Of a DNA stretch of 64,000 bases, positions 26,421 to 35,409 are shown in pieces. Made by a program: the position numbers and the translations under genes. Position 1 is the stretch's first letter, and the number at the start of each line of letters is the position of its first letter. The notes beneath the pieces are model-generated. The model was not told the DNA's origin and did not search any database. It saw only the letters and a program-made list of their open reading frames with translations. Source of the stretch: CAVURS01 sp963795385 (GTDB lineage Bacteria; Actinomycetota; Actinomycetes; Actinomycetales; CAVURS01); assembly GCA_963795385.1 (NCBI GenBank), contig CAWCHK010000007.1, forward strand, positions 239,648 through 303,647, in the 5' to 3' direction.

Positions 26421-27493
26421 AGGCTCGGCCTGATCTCGGTCTCCCAGATGGTGCGGCGGTCCTCGTCGTCGAGGTGACACGCGATGAAGTGGCCGGGACG
26501 CACCTCGCGGAACTCCGGCCGCTCGGACTGGCTCGCGCCGTTGTTGCGTCCCTCGTACGCGCAGCGCGGATGGAACGGGCAGCCGGACGGCACGTTGATC
26601 AGGCTCGGCGGCAGGCCCTTGATCGGCAGCAGCCGCTCCGAGCGCTCCCGGTCCAGTCGGGGCATCGAGGCGAGCAGACCCCAGGTGTACGGGTGCTGCG
26701 GGTTGCGGAAGATGTCGACCGCCGAGGCGTACTCCACGGCCCGCCCGGCGTACATCACCAGGATGTCGTCGGCCAGCTCGGCCACCACACCGAGGTCGTG
26801 GGTGATGATGATGACCGCGGAGTTGAACTCCTGCTGCAGGTCCCGGATCAGGTCCAGGATCTGCGCCTGCACTGTGACGTCGAGCGCCGTCGTCGGCTCG
26901 TCCGCGATCAGCAGCTCGGGGTTGCAGGACAACGCCATCGCGATCATCGCGCGCTGCCGCATGCCGCCCGAGAACTGGTGCGGGTAGTCGTCGACCCGTG
27001 AGTTCGGCTGGGGGATGCCGACCCGGTCGAGCATGTCGATCGCGTGCTTGCGGGCGGCAGCCTTGGTGACGTCGTTGTGGATCCGGTAGGCCTCGATGAT
27101 CTGGTGACCGACCGTGTAGAACGGGTGCATCGAGGAGAGCGGGTCCTGGAAGATCATCGCCATCTTCCGGCCGCGCAGCCGGCGCACCTGCTCCCCGGTG
27201 GCCTGCACCAGGTCGTCGCCGTCCAGCCACACCTCGCCCGAGACGCGGACGGACGAGGAGGTGTGCAGCCCCATGATCGACAGGCTCGTGACGCTCTTGC
27301 CCGACCCCGACTCGCCGACGATGCCGAGGGTCTTGCCGCGCTCGACGGAGAACGACAGCCCGTCGACGCTCTTGACGACACCGTCGTCGGTGGGGAAGTG
27401 GACCCGCAGGTCGCGCACGTCCAGGAAGGCCGAGTCGGCCGGCGGCGTGGGAGACGTGGACACGGCCAGCGGTCCCGCGGTGGCCTCGCTCAT
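26417..27493 (-). CDS. Oligo/dipeptide ABC transporter ATP-binding protein (DppD/OppD type)
   Basis: 358 residues. Walker A is GESGSGKSV, the signature is FSGGMRQRAMIAMALS, Walker B is LLIADEPTTALD, the switch His is in IIITHDLGVV, and the C-terminal cysteine motif is CPFHPRC..EG. An N-terminal extension of about 22 residues precedes FLDVRDLRVHFP. It is translationally coupled to both neighbours (4-nt overlaps with dppB and dppF), so the two ATPases form the usual heterodimer. Confidence 0.92.
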   Translation of the reverse strand: MSEATAGPLAVSTSPTPPADSAFLDVRDLRVHFPTDDGVVKSVDGLSFSVERGKTLGIVGESGSGKSVTSLSIMGLHTSSSVRVSGEVWLDGDDLVQATGEQVRRLRGRKMAMIFQDPLSSMHPFYTVGHQIIEAYRIHNDVTKAAARKHAIDMLDRVGIPQPNSRVDDYPHQFSGGMRQRAMIAMALSCNPELLIADEPTTALDVTVQAQILDLIRDLQQEFNSAVIIITHDLGVVAELADDILVMYAGRAVEYASAVDIFRNPQHPYTWGLLASMPRLDRERSERLLPIKGLPPSLINVPSGCPFHPRCAYEGRNNGASQSERPEFREVRPGHFIACHLDDEDRRTIWETEIRPSL

Positions 27494-28503
27494 CTGGTCC
27501 GCACTCTCGGGTCGATGACGGCGTAGAGCAGGTCGACGATCAGGTTGGCGATGATGATGAAGCCGGCGCCCAGGATCGTGACGGCGAGCACCTTGGGCAG
27601 GTCGTTGGCCTGCAGTCCGATCAGGGCGTACTGGCCGATGCCGGGGAGCGAGTACGCCGTCTCGGTGAGGATCGCACCGCCGAGCAGCAGCCCCAGGTCC
27701 AGGCCGAAGATGGTCAGGATCGGGGTCAAGGTCGCGCGCAGGCCGTGCTTGATGATCACGTCACGCTCGCCGAGGCCCTTGGCCCGGGCCGTCCTGATGT
27801 AGTCCTCGTTCATCGTCTCCAGCATGCCGGCCCGGGTCAGCCGCGCGTACGCCGCGGCGTACAGGAAGGCGAGGGTGATCCACGGCAGCAGCAGGTCGTA
27901 GGCCCACTTGGCGGGGTTCTGCAGCAGCGGGGTGTAGGAGCCGCCAGGGGCGGTCCAGCCCAGCGCGTAGCTGAAGATCGAGAGGGACAGCAGGCCGGTG
28001 AAGAAGATCGGGAGGGACACCCCGGCGAGGGCGACGCCCATCGCGGTGCGGTCCAGGATCGTGCCGCGCCTGAGGGCGGAGACGACGCCGGTGGCCACAC
28101 CGGCCAGCAGCCAGATCACCGCTGCGCCGGCGGCGAGGGACAGGGTGACCGGTATTCGTTCCTTGAGCTCGGGAGCCACGGCGTTCTGGGTGATGAAGGA
28201 GTAGCCGAGACACGGCGCGGGGCAGTGGACCGTCGTGGGCCCGGTGTCGTAGTCCGAGCCGGCGAAGATGCCCTTGACGAAGCGGCCGTACTGCTCCCAG
28301 ATCGGGTCGGTGAGACCCAGATGCACTGCGGTGGCGTGGATCTGGGCCTGACCCGCGCTCTTGCCGACGTACCGGGACGCGAGGTCGTCGGCACTCGCGC
28401 CGGCGAGCCGCGGCACGAGGAAGAAGATCGAGTAGGCAACCGCCGTGATCACGAACAGCAGGATGATCGCGACGAAGACTCGGCGAACGATGTAGACGAG
28501 CAA
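27490..28503 (-). CDS. Peptide ABC transporter permease (DppB type)
   Basis: A 337-residue permease with six transmembrane helices and a large external loop after the first helix, typical of DppB. The BPD permease loop is NEDYIRTARAKGLGERDVIIKHGLRATLTPILT, and the terminal signature is LTETAYSLPGIGQYA. The start codon appears to be TTG (MLVYIVRRVF). The gap to the binding-protein gene upstream is about 107 nt. Confidence 0.92.
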   Translation of the reverse strand: MLVYIVRRVFVAIILLFVITAVAYSIFFLVPRLAGASADDLASRYVGKSAGQAQIHATAVHLGLTDPIWEQYGRFVKGIFAGSDYDTGPTTVHCPAPCLGYSFITQNAVAPELKERIPVTLSLAAGAAVIWLLAGVATGVVSALRRGTILDRTAMGVALAGVSLPIFFTGLLSLSIFSYALGWTAPGGSYTPLLQNPAKWAYDLLLPWITLAFLYAAAYARLTRAGMLETMNEDYIRTARAKGLGERDVIIKHGLRATLTPILTIFGLDLGLLLGGAILTETAYSLPGIGQYALIGLQANDLPKVLAVTILGAGFIIIANLIVDLLYAVIDPRVRTR

Positions 28504-28610
28504 AGGACTCGGCGTGGTGGCCGGCGGCCCTCCAGCGAGGTGCTGGGGGACCGCCGGCCACTGATGCCTTCACCTACCTTCCGGCAAGGGTGACCAGGGG
28601 TGTCGGCGTG

Positions 28611-30383
28611 CTACTTCCTGGTCGTGCCCAAGGCGGTGTAGTCGTACTCGCCGAACGCGTTGTTGACGAACACGTTCGTCAACGTCGGCGGGCGGTAGAG
28701 CAGGCCCTTGGCCCACACGCCCGGCAGCGCGACGGCGTTCTCCATGACCGTCTGGTCGATGTCGCCCCAGATCGTGTTGCGGGCGTTGACATCGTTGGTC
28801 GCGAAGGCCTTGTCGAGCAGCGCGTCGACGGCTGGGAGGTTGATGCCCAGGTTGGTGTTGCCCGCCGCGTGGATGACGCGGCTGTCGACGATGCCCTCCA
28901 AGAAGCCGTAGCCGTCCGACCAGTCGGCCGCCCAGCCGTAGACCTTCAGACCGAGGTCGTGGCTCTTGGAGTACTGCAGGTTGCCGGCGTAGAGCTTCGC
29001 GTAGTCACCCTTGGGGTACCCGTTGATGATCAGCTTGATGCCGACCTTGGCCAGCGACTGCTGGAGCTCCTCGGCGACGGCCTTCTCCGTCGGGCGCTCG
29101 ACCCGGTAGGAGATGTGGGTCGTGAAGCCGTTGGGCTGTCCGCACTTCTGCAGCTCGGCCTTGGCCGAGTCGACGTCGCCGTTGGGCTTGCTGGCGGCGT
29201 TGTAGAGGTCGATCGCCTTGTGGCCCGGGATGATCGGCGGCAGGAGGCTGGTGGCGATCTCGCCGCCGGTGGAGCCGCCGTACGCGCGCTGGTAGCCCTG
29301 CTTGTCGGCCGCGAAGAGCACGGCCTTGCGGCAGTCGATGTTGTTCAGCGGAGCCACGCTCGGGTCGAACGCGGTGTACCAGGTGCGCTGGGTCACGGCC
29401 GAGTCCGTGTTGGCCTTGAGGTTCGGCTGGGTCAGTGCCTTGGCCTGCGCGGCCGCACCGAGACCGGTGCCCTCCACCGCGACGTCGAGGTCACCCGACA
29501 GGAGCCGGTTGTCGACGTCGGTGGCGTTGACGTTCAGGGCCACCTGGATCTTGTCCGGCAGTGCGGTCCGGCCCGAGTCCGGGTCGGTCTTGGGGTCGTA
29601 GTTCGGGTTGCGAACGAGGGTGAACTGCTTGCCCGCGTCGTTGCTGGCGAACATGTACGGCCCGGAGGAGACGACGTGCTCCTTGTACTTCGTGCCGGTG
29701 TCCTTCGCCTGCGGCACGGGTGCCGTCTGGGGCAGCTGGGCGAAGTAGTCGAAGCCCGAGAACCCCTTCTTCAGGTGGAAGACGATCGTCTGGTCGTCGG
29801 GCGTCTCGATCGCCTTGAGGCCGAGGTGGTCCGGCGACTTGTCCTTGTAGGCGTTGACGTAGCCCTGCAGGTCGAGGTTCTCGTCGAAGTACGTCGGGCC
29901 GTCCGGGAACGAGTCCTTGTCCAGCGAGCGCTCGACGGCGTACTTGATGTCCTTGGACGTGATCGGCGTGCCGTCCTCGAACTTGATGCCGCTGCGCAGG
30001 TGGTAGGTCCAGGTCTTGTTGCCGTCGCTCGCCTTGCCGAGGGAGTCGGCCAGGTCGGGCTCGAGCTGAACGCCCTGCTGACCCGGTGCGGTCTTGAAGA
30101 CCAGGAGGGTGCGCGCGTAGTCGCGCAACAGGTTCCAGGAGTACCCGTAGTACGTGTCACCCGGGTCGAGGGAGTCCCAGTCGCCCGTGTTGGCCATCAG
30201 GAGCGTGCCGCCCTTTTTGGTCGACGGGTTGAACACCTTGGAGATCGCCGCGTTGGCGACGGCCTTGGTGCTGCTCGACGAGTTGGAGCTCGAGGACTTG
30301 TTGCTGCTGCCGCCGCAGGCACTGATGCCCAGTGCGACGATTGCGACGCCGGCGAGCGCCGCCGTCATGGGTGTTCTTCTCAT
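28611..30383 (-). CDS. ABC transporter substrate-binding lipoprotein (SBP_bac_5 family)
   Basis: A 590-residue extracytoplasmic peptide/solute-binding protein. It has a lipobox signal (ALGISACGGSS) and a Ser/Asn-rich linker. Family-5 landmarks include KTWTYHLRSGIKFEDGTPITSKDIKYAVER, FHLKKGFSGFDYF, DCRKAVLFAADKQGYQRAYGG and the C-terminal YRPPTLTNVFVN. Ligand unknown. Unusually, it lies between the two permease genes. AAGGGG occurs about 10 nt upstream of its ATG. Confidence 0.93.
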   Translation of the reverse strand: MRRTPMTAALAGVAIVALGISACGGSSNKSSSSNSSSSTKAVANAAISKVFNPSTKKGGTLLMANTGDWDSLDPGDTYYGYSWNLLRDYARTLLVFKTAPGQQGVQLEPDLADSLGKASDGNKTWTYHLRSGIKFEDGTPITSKDIKYAVERSLDKDSFPDGPTYFDENLDLQGYVNAYKDKSPDHLGLKAIETPDDQTIVFHLKKGFSGFDYFAQLPQTAPVPQAKDTGTKYKEHVVSSGPYMFASNDAGKQFTLVRNPNYDPKTDPDSGRTALPDKIQVALNVNATDVDNRLLSGDLDVAVEGTGLGAAAQAKALTQPNLKANTDSAVTQRTWYTAFDPSVAPLNNIDCRKAVLFAADKQGYQRAYGGSTGGEIATSLLPPIIPGHKAIDLYNAASKPNGDVDSAKAELQKCGQPNGFTTHISYRVERPTEKAVAEELQQSLAKVGIKLIINGYPKGDYAKLYAGNLQYSKSHDLGLKVYGWAADWSDGYGFLEGIVDSRVIHAAGNTNLGINLPAVDALLDKAFATNDVNARNTIWGDIDQTVMENAVALPGVWAKGLLYRPPTLTNVFVNNAFGEYDYTALGTTRK

Positions 30384-30446
30384 GGTGTGGGTTACCCCTT
30401 TTTCTCTTGGTTCAGAGCCGGGTACTACAGGCAGTGTTGGGTTGCA

Positions 30447-31439
30447 CTACCTCGATCGTGGGTCGAGCGCATCGCGCAGGCCGTCTCCCAACAGGTTGAA
30501 GGCGAGCACGGTCACGAAGATCGCGATGCCGGGGGGGAGGAGGAACTCGGGGTCGACCTGGTACCAGTTCGTGGCGTCCGAGATCATGCCGCCCCAGGTC
30601 GGGCGGGGAGGGCGGACGCTGACACCGAGGAACGACAGGGCCGCCTCGAACAGGATGTTGGTCGGGATCAGCAGGGTGGAGTAGACGAGGATCGGCGCGA
30701 TCAGGTTGGGCAGCAGCTCTTTGGCCAGGATGTACGGCGACCGCGCGCCCAGGCTGCGGGCCGCGTCGACGAACTCGCGGGTGCGCAGGGACAGGGTCTG
30801 CCCGCGGATGATGCGGCCGATGTAGGGCCAGTTGAAGAAGCCGATGATGAAGACGATGTTCGCGATCCGCAGGGCATCGCCGCTGAGGCCGAACGCCTTG
30901 TCGGGGATGACGCCCGCGAGGCCGAGGGCGAAGAGCAGGATCGGGAAGGCCAGGAAGACGTCCATGGTCCGGCTGATGACGGTGTCGACCCAGCCGCCGA
31001 AGTAGCCGGAGACGACGCCCATGAACGTGCCGATCGCGACCGACAGCAGGGTGGCCAGGAAGGCGATCAGCAGGGAGATCTGCGAGCCGTACATGATCCG
31101 GCTGAACAGGTCCCGGCCGTTGACCGGCTCGACGCCGAACAGGAAGTCCTTGCTGATGCCGCCGCGGGCTCCGACCGGCACCTGGGTCTCGGCGCTCACC
31201 TGGTTGTAGTGGAACTCGTTCGGCGGGTGGCCCAGGAGCTTGACGATCCAGGGGGCCAGGATCGCCATCAGGATCAGCAGCAGGACGACGAGCCCGCCGC
31301 CGAGCGCCACCTTGTCGCGCTTGAGCCGCATCCAGGCGATCTGTCCGAGCGAGCGGCCTTCGATCCTGGTTTCGCCCTCGAGGCTTGCCTCGGGCTGGGC
31401 TTCGCTCTCGGAGCCCAACACCTCAAGGGGCACGCTCAC
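30447..31439 (-). CDS. Peptide ABC transporter permease (DppC type), first gene of the operon
   Basis: About 330 residues. The N-terminus is cytoplasmic and acidic (ESEAQPEASLEGETRIEGRSLGQIAWMRLKRDK), followed by the first helix and a permease loop FVDAARSLGARSPYILAKELLPNLIAPILVY. The C-terminus is FNLLGDGLRDALDPRSR, typical of DppC. I use GTG at 31439 with GGAGG about 9 nt upstream; GTG at 31433 is also possible. The open frame extends 42 codons further upstream without a good signal. Confidence 0.9.
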   Translation of the reverse strand: MSVPLEVLGSESEAQPEASLEGETRIEGRSLGQIAWMRLKRDKVALGGGLVVLLLILMAILAPWIVKLLGHPPNEFHYNQVSAETQVPVGARGGISKDFLFGVEPVNGRDLFSRIMYGSQISLLIAFLATLLSVAIGTFMGVVSGYFGGWVDTVISRTMDVFLAFPILLFALGLAGVIPDKAFGLSGDALRIANIVFIIGFFNWPYIGRIIRGQTLSLRTREFVDAARSLGARSPYILAKELLPNLIAPILVYSTLLIPTNILFEAALSFLGVSVRPPRPTWGGMISDATNWYQVDPEFLLPPGIAIFVTVLAFNLLGDGLRDALDPRSR

Positions 31440-31701
31440 CGACCGAACACCTCCAGATTCCCAGCCGCAGGTACCGCGATTCCCAGCCAATCCCAACCAT
31501 GACGGTCTCCGGGCCGAGCCCGCCGTCCGTCGGCACAGTCTGGGTGAGATGGCTGCTTCCGCCAAGGGCAGGGCGAGGTTCTTGCATGATTCGTAACCAG
31601 ATTGATCTCAGTCGTTGTCCGGATCGGTCACGCGGAGTCATCGCTCGGTCTGGTGCGTCATGGAAGCCCTGTGACAGGCTGCCTGGGCAGGGAGGTGGGC
31701 C

Positions 31702-32301
31702 ATGGGGATCGTCACGCCGGGCTTCTTCGGCCGTCGCCGGGAGAGCGCGCCGGAGCTGCCACCCGGCCAGTACCTCGTGCACGACTTCCCCGTGCTCTCG
31801 GCCGGCCCCACGCCCAACGTCCACCTGGACACCTGGGCCTTCACCCTGACCACCGAGACGGGCGCCCAGCACGCCTGGTCCTGGGCCGAGCTGCAGGCGC
31901 TCGCCGCCGAGGACATCACGGTCGACCTGCACTGCGTCACGAAGTGGTCGCAGCTCGGCATGGCCTTCCGCGGGGTCTCGCTGGACACGCTGCTGGGCGA
32001 CGTCGAGACCAGCGCGGACTTCGCGTTCGTCCGCTCGTACGGCGGCTACACGACCAACCTGCCGCTGGAGGACCTGCTGGAGGGCCAGGCCTGGCTCGCG
32101 TTCGGGTACGACGGCGACGAGCTGCCGGCGGAGCACGGTGGCCCGTGTCGACTGCTGGTCCCGCACCTGTACCTGTGGAAGTCGGCCAAGTGGGTCAGCG
32201 GGATCGAGCTGCGGGCGGACGACGAGCCCGGCTTCTGGGAGACCCTCGGCTATCACAACTACGGCGACCCGTGGCGCGAGCAGCGGTACTGGGGCGACTG
32301 A
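31702..32301 (+). CDS. Molybdopterin-dependent sulfite-oxidase-like oxidoreductase
   Basis: A 199-residue single-domain Oxidored_molyb (PF00174) protein. The molybdenum-ligating Cys is in VDLHCVTKWSQLGMAFRGV (about residue 76). GGYTTNLPLEDL and the C-terminal RLLVPHLYLWKSAKWVSGIEL and ETLGYHNYGDPWREQRYWGD are typical of the actinobacterial group. There is no Tat signal, so it is cytoplasmic. It is followed directly by a flavin reductase and a DUF6510 protein, a recurrent three-gene unit in which the reductase presumably exchanges electrons with the molybdenum centre. Confidence 0.88.
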   Translation: MGIVTPGFFGRRRESAPELPPGQYLVHDFPVLSAGPTPNVHLDTWAFTLTTETGAQHAWSWAELQALAAEDITVDLHCVTKWSQLGMAFRGVSLDTLLGDVETSADFAFVRSYGGYTTNLPLEDLLEGQAWLAFGYDGDELPAEHGGPCRLLVPHLYLWKSAKWVSGIELRADDEPGFWETLGYHNYGDPWREQRYWGD

Positions 32302-33089
32302 CCTGGCAGGTCGGCACACTGGTGTCGGCCCGGCGGGAGAGCGCGTCGGCGCGGACCCTCGTCCTGTCGGTGCCGCACTGGCCCGGGCACCTGCCGGGGC
32401 AGCACGTCGACCTCCGGCTCACCGCCCCGGACGGCTACTCCACCCAGCGGTCCTACTCGATCGCCTCGCCCTGGGTCCCTCCGGCGTCTGAGTCGGTCAT
32501 CGAGCTGACCGTCGAGCAGGTCGAGGGTGGCGAGGTGTCGCCGTACCTCGTTGACGTCTTCTCGGTCGGTGACCCGATCGAGCTGCGCGGACCGGTCGGG
32601 GGCTGGTTCGTCTGGAGCAGCGACGACCCCGCCGCGGCCCTGCTGGCCGCGGGCGGCAGCGGGATCGTGCCGCTGATGGCGATGCTGCGGGCCCGCCGCG
32701 CCGCCGGCAGCCGGGCGCCGTTCCGGCTGGTCTACTCGGTCCGGAGCCCGGAGGCCGTCATGTACGCCGACGAGCTGGCGGCACTCGCGGCGGGCGACGG
32801 CTCCGAGGGCTCCGAGGGCTCCGAGGGCTCGGGCGGCTCGGACCACTCGCACGGCTCGGGAGTCGAGGTGGAGATCGCCTACACCCGGACGGCGCCGCAT
32901 GGTTGGCCCGGCCCGGTGGGGCGGGTCCGTAGCGAGCAGCTGCTGGCGCCGGTGGGCGGCCGCGCCGTCGAGGCGGCCTTCGTCTGCGGCCCGACCGGGT
33001 TCGTCGAGGCGGTCGCCGACCGGCTGGCCGTCGGCGGGGTCGACCCCGGCGTGATCAAGACCGAGCGGTTCGGACCCACGGGAGGCTGA
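32298..33089 (+). CDS. Ferredoxin-reductase-type FAD/NAD(P)-binding oxidoreductase
   Basis: About 263 residues. The FAD-binding domain contains RSYSIASPW (FAD) and GPVGGWFVW. The NAD(P) domain contains LLAAGGSGIVPLMAMLRAR, RLVYSVRS, AAFVCGPTGFVEAVADRL and a terminal KTERFGPTGG. No plant-type [2Fe-2S] domain is present. The frame has no ATG or GTG at the correct N-terminus: WQVGTLVSARRES is needed for the first strand, so the likely start is CTG at 32298, overlapping the previous stop as CTGA. GTG at 32322 would delete half that strand. A Ser/Glu/Gly repeat loop interrupts the NAD(P) domain. Confidence 0.85.
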   Translation: MTWQVGTLVSARRESASARTLVLSVPHWPGHLPGQHVDLRLTAPDGYSTQRSYSIASPWVPPASESVIELTVEQVEGGEVSPYLVDVFSVGDPIELRGPVGGWFVWSSDDPAAALLAAGGSGIVPLMAMLRARRAAGSRAPFRLVYSVRSPEAVMYADELAALAAGDGSEGSEGSEGSGGSDHSHGSGVEVEIAYTRTAPHGWPGPVGRVRSEQLLAPVGGRAVEAAFVCGPTGFVEAVADRLAVGGVDPGVIKTERFGPTGG

Positions 33090-33090
33090 C

Positions 33091-33426
33091 ATGAGCGATG
33101 GACCCGGCGGTGGCGAGCGGGACGGTGGGCGGCTGGACGGTGGGGAGCGGGACGGTGGGGGGCTGGACGGCAACGTCCTCGCCGGTGCGCTGCGCGAGGT
33201 GTTCGCGGTCGACGTGACGACGGCCCGGGCCGAGTGCGCGGGGTGCGGGCGGGTGAGCGCGGTCGGACAGGTCCTCGTCTATGCCACCGGACCGGGTGCG
33301 GTCGCCCGATGTCCCGGCTGCGGCGACGTCGTGATCCGCCTGGCACGAGGCCCGGGGTCCGCCTGGCTCGACCTGCGCGGCGTGGTGTGCCTCCAGCTGA
33401 CGCTGCCCACAGAGAGCGACGGCTGA
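33091..33426 (+). CDS. DUF6510 zinc-ribbon-like protein
   Basis: A 111-residue protein. A repetitive N-terminus (GGGERDGGRLDGGERDGGGLDG) is followed by a conserved domain from about residue 27 with ECAGCG and ARCPGCGDVVIR, a four-cysteine zinc ribbon. I recognise it as the DUF6510 family that accompanies sulfite-oxidase-like and flavin-reductase genes in actinobacteria. Its start is 1 nt after the reductase stop, so it is in the same operon. Role unknown. Confidence 0.8.
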   Translation: MSDGPGGGERDGGRLDGGERDGGGLDGNVLAGALREVFAVDVTTARAECAGCGRVSAVGQVLVYATGPGAVARCPGCGDVVIRLARGPGSAWLDLRGVVCLQLTLPTESDG

Positions 33427-33468
33427 TCACTGAGCGCAACCTCGACGGAAGGGCACATCTCCGCCGAA

Positions 33469-33507
33469 CGATCTGCTCTGAGTCCTCCCGGGACTCAGAG
33501 CAGATCG
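33469..33507. terminator. Perfect 17-bp inverted repeat after the sulfite-oxidase-like operon
   Basis: CGATCTGCTCTGAGTCC (33469-33485) and its exact reverse complement (33491-33507) flank a 5-nt loop, TCCCG. It lies 42 nt after the DUF6510 stop. There is no T-run, as is common in high-GC actinobacteria. A terminator is the default reading. An operator for the downstream GH18 gene is the alternative. Confidence 0.65.
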
Positions 33508-33567
33508 TCGCGACAGAGACCGCCGCTCCGGCTGTGGTCACGCTGCGTGACCGCGGGTGTAGATCTG

Positions 33568-33618
33568 TGCTCCTCGTCCGTGCTCCTCGTCCGTGCTCCT
33601 CGTCGTGCTCCTCATCCG
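33568..33618. repeat. Four-copy tandem repeat of TGCTCCTCGTCCG
   Basis: Units at 33568, 33581, 33594 (one base shorter) and 33606 (A for G). It lies in the 250-nt stretch without a gene between the DUF6510 and GH18 genes, after the inverted repeat. No function is evident. Confidence 0.75.
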
Positions 33619-33676
33619 TGCTGGCAGGTCTTCCCGGCTCCTGCCAGGCTGAGGTCCCCTGGCCTGGAGGTTGGAC

Positions 33677-34811
33677 GTGCGGCGACGAGTCATCGGTTCG
33701 ACGGTCTCGATCACCGGCCTGGTCGTCGGTCTGGTCGTCAGCCTGGTCGCGGCCCTACTGGTCGCGGCCCTGCTGGCGCCGGGTGCCGCCCAGGCCGTCT
33801 CTGTGCAGGCCGTCTCTGTGCAGCTTGTCCGTCTCTGTGCAGCCCGCCTCAGGGCAGGCCCACGCCGATCGGGTCCTGCCCGCACACCTCTTCGCGCCGT
33901 ACTTCGAGACGTACGCCGGGTCCGACCTGGCACCGCAGGCGAAGGCGTCCGGCGCGAAGTACCTGACCCTGGCCTTCCTCGAGACGCCGAAGAAGGGCTC
34001 GTGCACGGTCACCTGGAACGGCGACCCGTCGACGCCGGTGAGCTGGTCGACGTACGGCCGGCAGATCGGCGTCATTCGCGCGCGGGGCGGCGACGTGGTG
34101 CCGTCGTTCGGCGGCTACAGCGCGGACCACAGCGGACGGGACATCGCTGACAGCTGTCCCAGCGCCGCACGGATCGCGAAGGCGTACGAGCAGGTCGTGA
34201 CGACATACGGCGTCACGCGGCTCGACCTCGACGTCGAGGACCGGTCGCTGAACCACATGGCGGCGATCGCCCGCCGCAACCAGGCGATCCATCTCGTGCA
34301 GCAGTGGGCGCAGCGGCACGGGCGCACCGTGCAGTTCAGCTACACGCTGCCGTCGTCGATGAGCGGGCTGGACCCCACCGGTGTGGCGCTGCTGAAGGAC
34401 GCGGTCCGTCGGCAGGCGCGGGTGCGCGTGATCAACGCGATGACCTTCGACTTCTACGACGAGCAGCCGCACGAGATGGGCCGCGACAGCATCGTCGCCG
34501 CCACGGCCGTGCTCGCCCAGCTCCGCACCGTCCACCCCGGTCGTAGCGATGCATGGCTCTGGTCCCATCTCGGCCTGACCGAGATGGTCGGCATCGACGA
34601 CTTCGGCCCGGCCGAGACCCTCACGGTGCCCGACGCCAGGCTGGTCGCCGCATGGGCCCGCTCCCACCACCTCGCGCTGGTGTCGTTCTGGGCCCTCCAG
34701 CGCGACAACGGTGCCTGCCCCGGCCAGGCGGGGTCGGACGACTGCTCCGGGGTGGCCCAGTCGCGATGGGCGTTCAGCCGGGCCTTCGAGCGGTTCGCGC
34801 CCGGGCGCTGA
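33677..34811 (+). CDS. Secreted GH18 (chitinase-like) protein, frameshifted after the signal peptide
   Basis: GTG at 33677 with GGAGG 6 nt upstream opens a signal peptide (RRRVIGSTVSITGLVVGLVV...LLAPGAAQA). The mature domain is in the next frame from about 33,830: HLFAPYFETY, YLTLAFLE, GDVVPSFGG, the GH18 catalytic stretch VTRLDLDVED, INAMTFDFYD, and a terminal VSFWALQRD...RWAFSRAFERFAPG. The frames break inside a three-copy 15-bp repeat (GCCGTCTCTGTGCAG at 33794 and 33809, variant at 33828), where a 4-nt spacer CTTG separates copies 2 and 3. The gene is either slipped or mis-sequenced there. The mature part is intact. Confidence 0.75.
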
Positions 34812-34829
34812 CCCGACTGCGCGCCCGGC

Positions 34830-35384
34830 TCAGCCGCCGCGCTCGACCACCCAGCGCACCCGCACCGCGTTGCCCGCGACCACCCGGGCGTCCGCGACCT
34901 GGAAGGTCGGCGACCCGAGGTCGGGCCCGTCGAACAGTGCCGGCCCGGCTCCGATCACGGTCGGTGCGATCGTGGCCAGCACCTCGTCGACCCGGCCGAG
35001 CGCGAGGGCCTGACCAGCGACGTCCCCGCCGCCGCAGAGCCAGACCCGGTCGTGCCCGGCCTCCTCGATCTGCGCGAACATCGGAGCCAGGTCGCCCGAC
35101 GCCCGGAGGAAGGGCGCTTCCGTCGAGCCGACCCGCTCCACGAGCGCCGCGTCGTTGCTCACCAACCAGGTCGGCCGGTCGCCGTGCGGCCACCCGTGCC
35201 CGTTGTCGAGCAACCAGCGCAGGGTCGACGCGCCGACGACGACCGCATCGACGCCGGCCAGGAACTCCGGGAACTCGGCGAGCGCCGCGTCGTGGTCGCT
35301 GATCGTCTGCAGGAAGTCGATGCTGTTGGCCTTGTCGGCGATCCGGCCGTCCATCGACATCGCGGTGAACCAGACGACGTACAT
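34830..35384 (-). CDS. Dihydrofolate reductase family protein (RibD C-terminal domain)
   Basis: A 184-residue protein: VVWFTAMSMDGRIADKANSIDFL at the N-terminus, VVVGASTLRWLLDNG, RPTWLVSND, and the NADP-binding block VWLCGGGDVAGQALALGRVDEVLATIAPTVIGAG. This is the stand-alone RibD_C/DHFR-like family (PF01872), whose members are NADPH reductases of mostly unknown substrate. It is convergent with the GH18 gene (18-nt gap). Confidence 0.88.
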   Translation of the reverse strand: MYVVWFTAMSMDGRIADKANSIDFLQTISDHDAALAEFPEFLAGVDAVVVGASTLRWLLDNGHGWPHGDRPTWLVSNDAALVERVGSTEAPFLRASGDLAPMFAQIEEAGHDRVWLCGGGDVAGQALALGRVDEVLATIAPTVIGAGPALFDGPDLGSPTFQVADARVVAGNAVRVRWVVERGG

Positions 35385-35409
35385 GTGCCGACCCTACGGA
35401 CTGGCCTGG

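Noticed and set aside
28590..31502. 970-codon plus-strand open frame opposite the binding protein and DppC genes
   Set aside because: Antisense shadow of two well-supported genes; composition is VRDQ-rich and no motif is recognisable.
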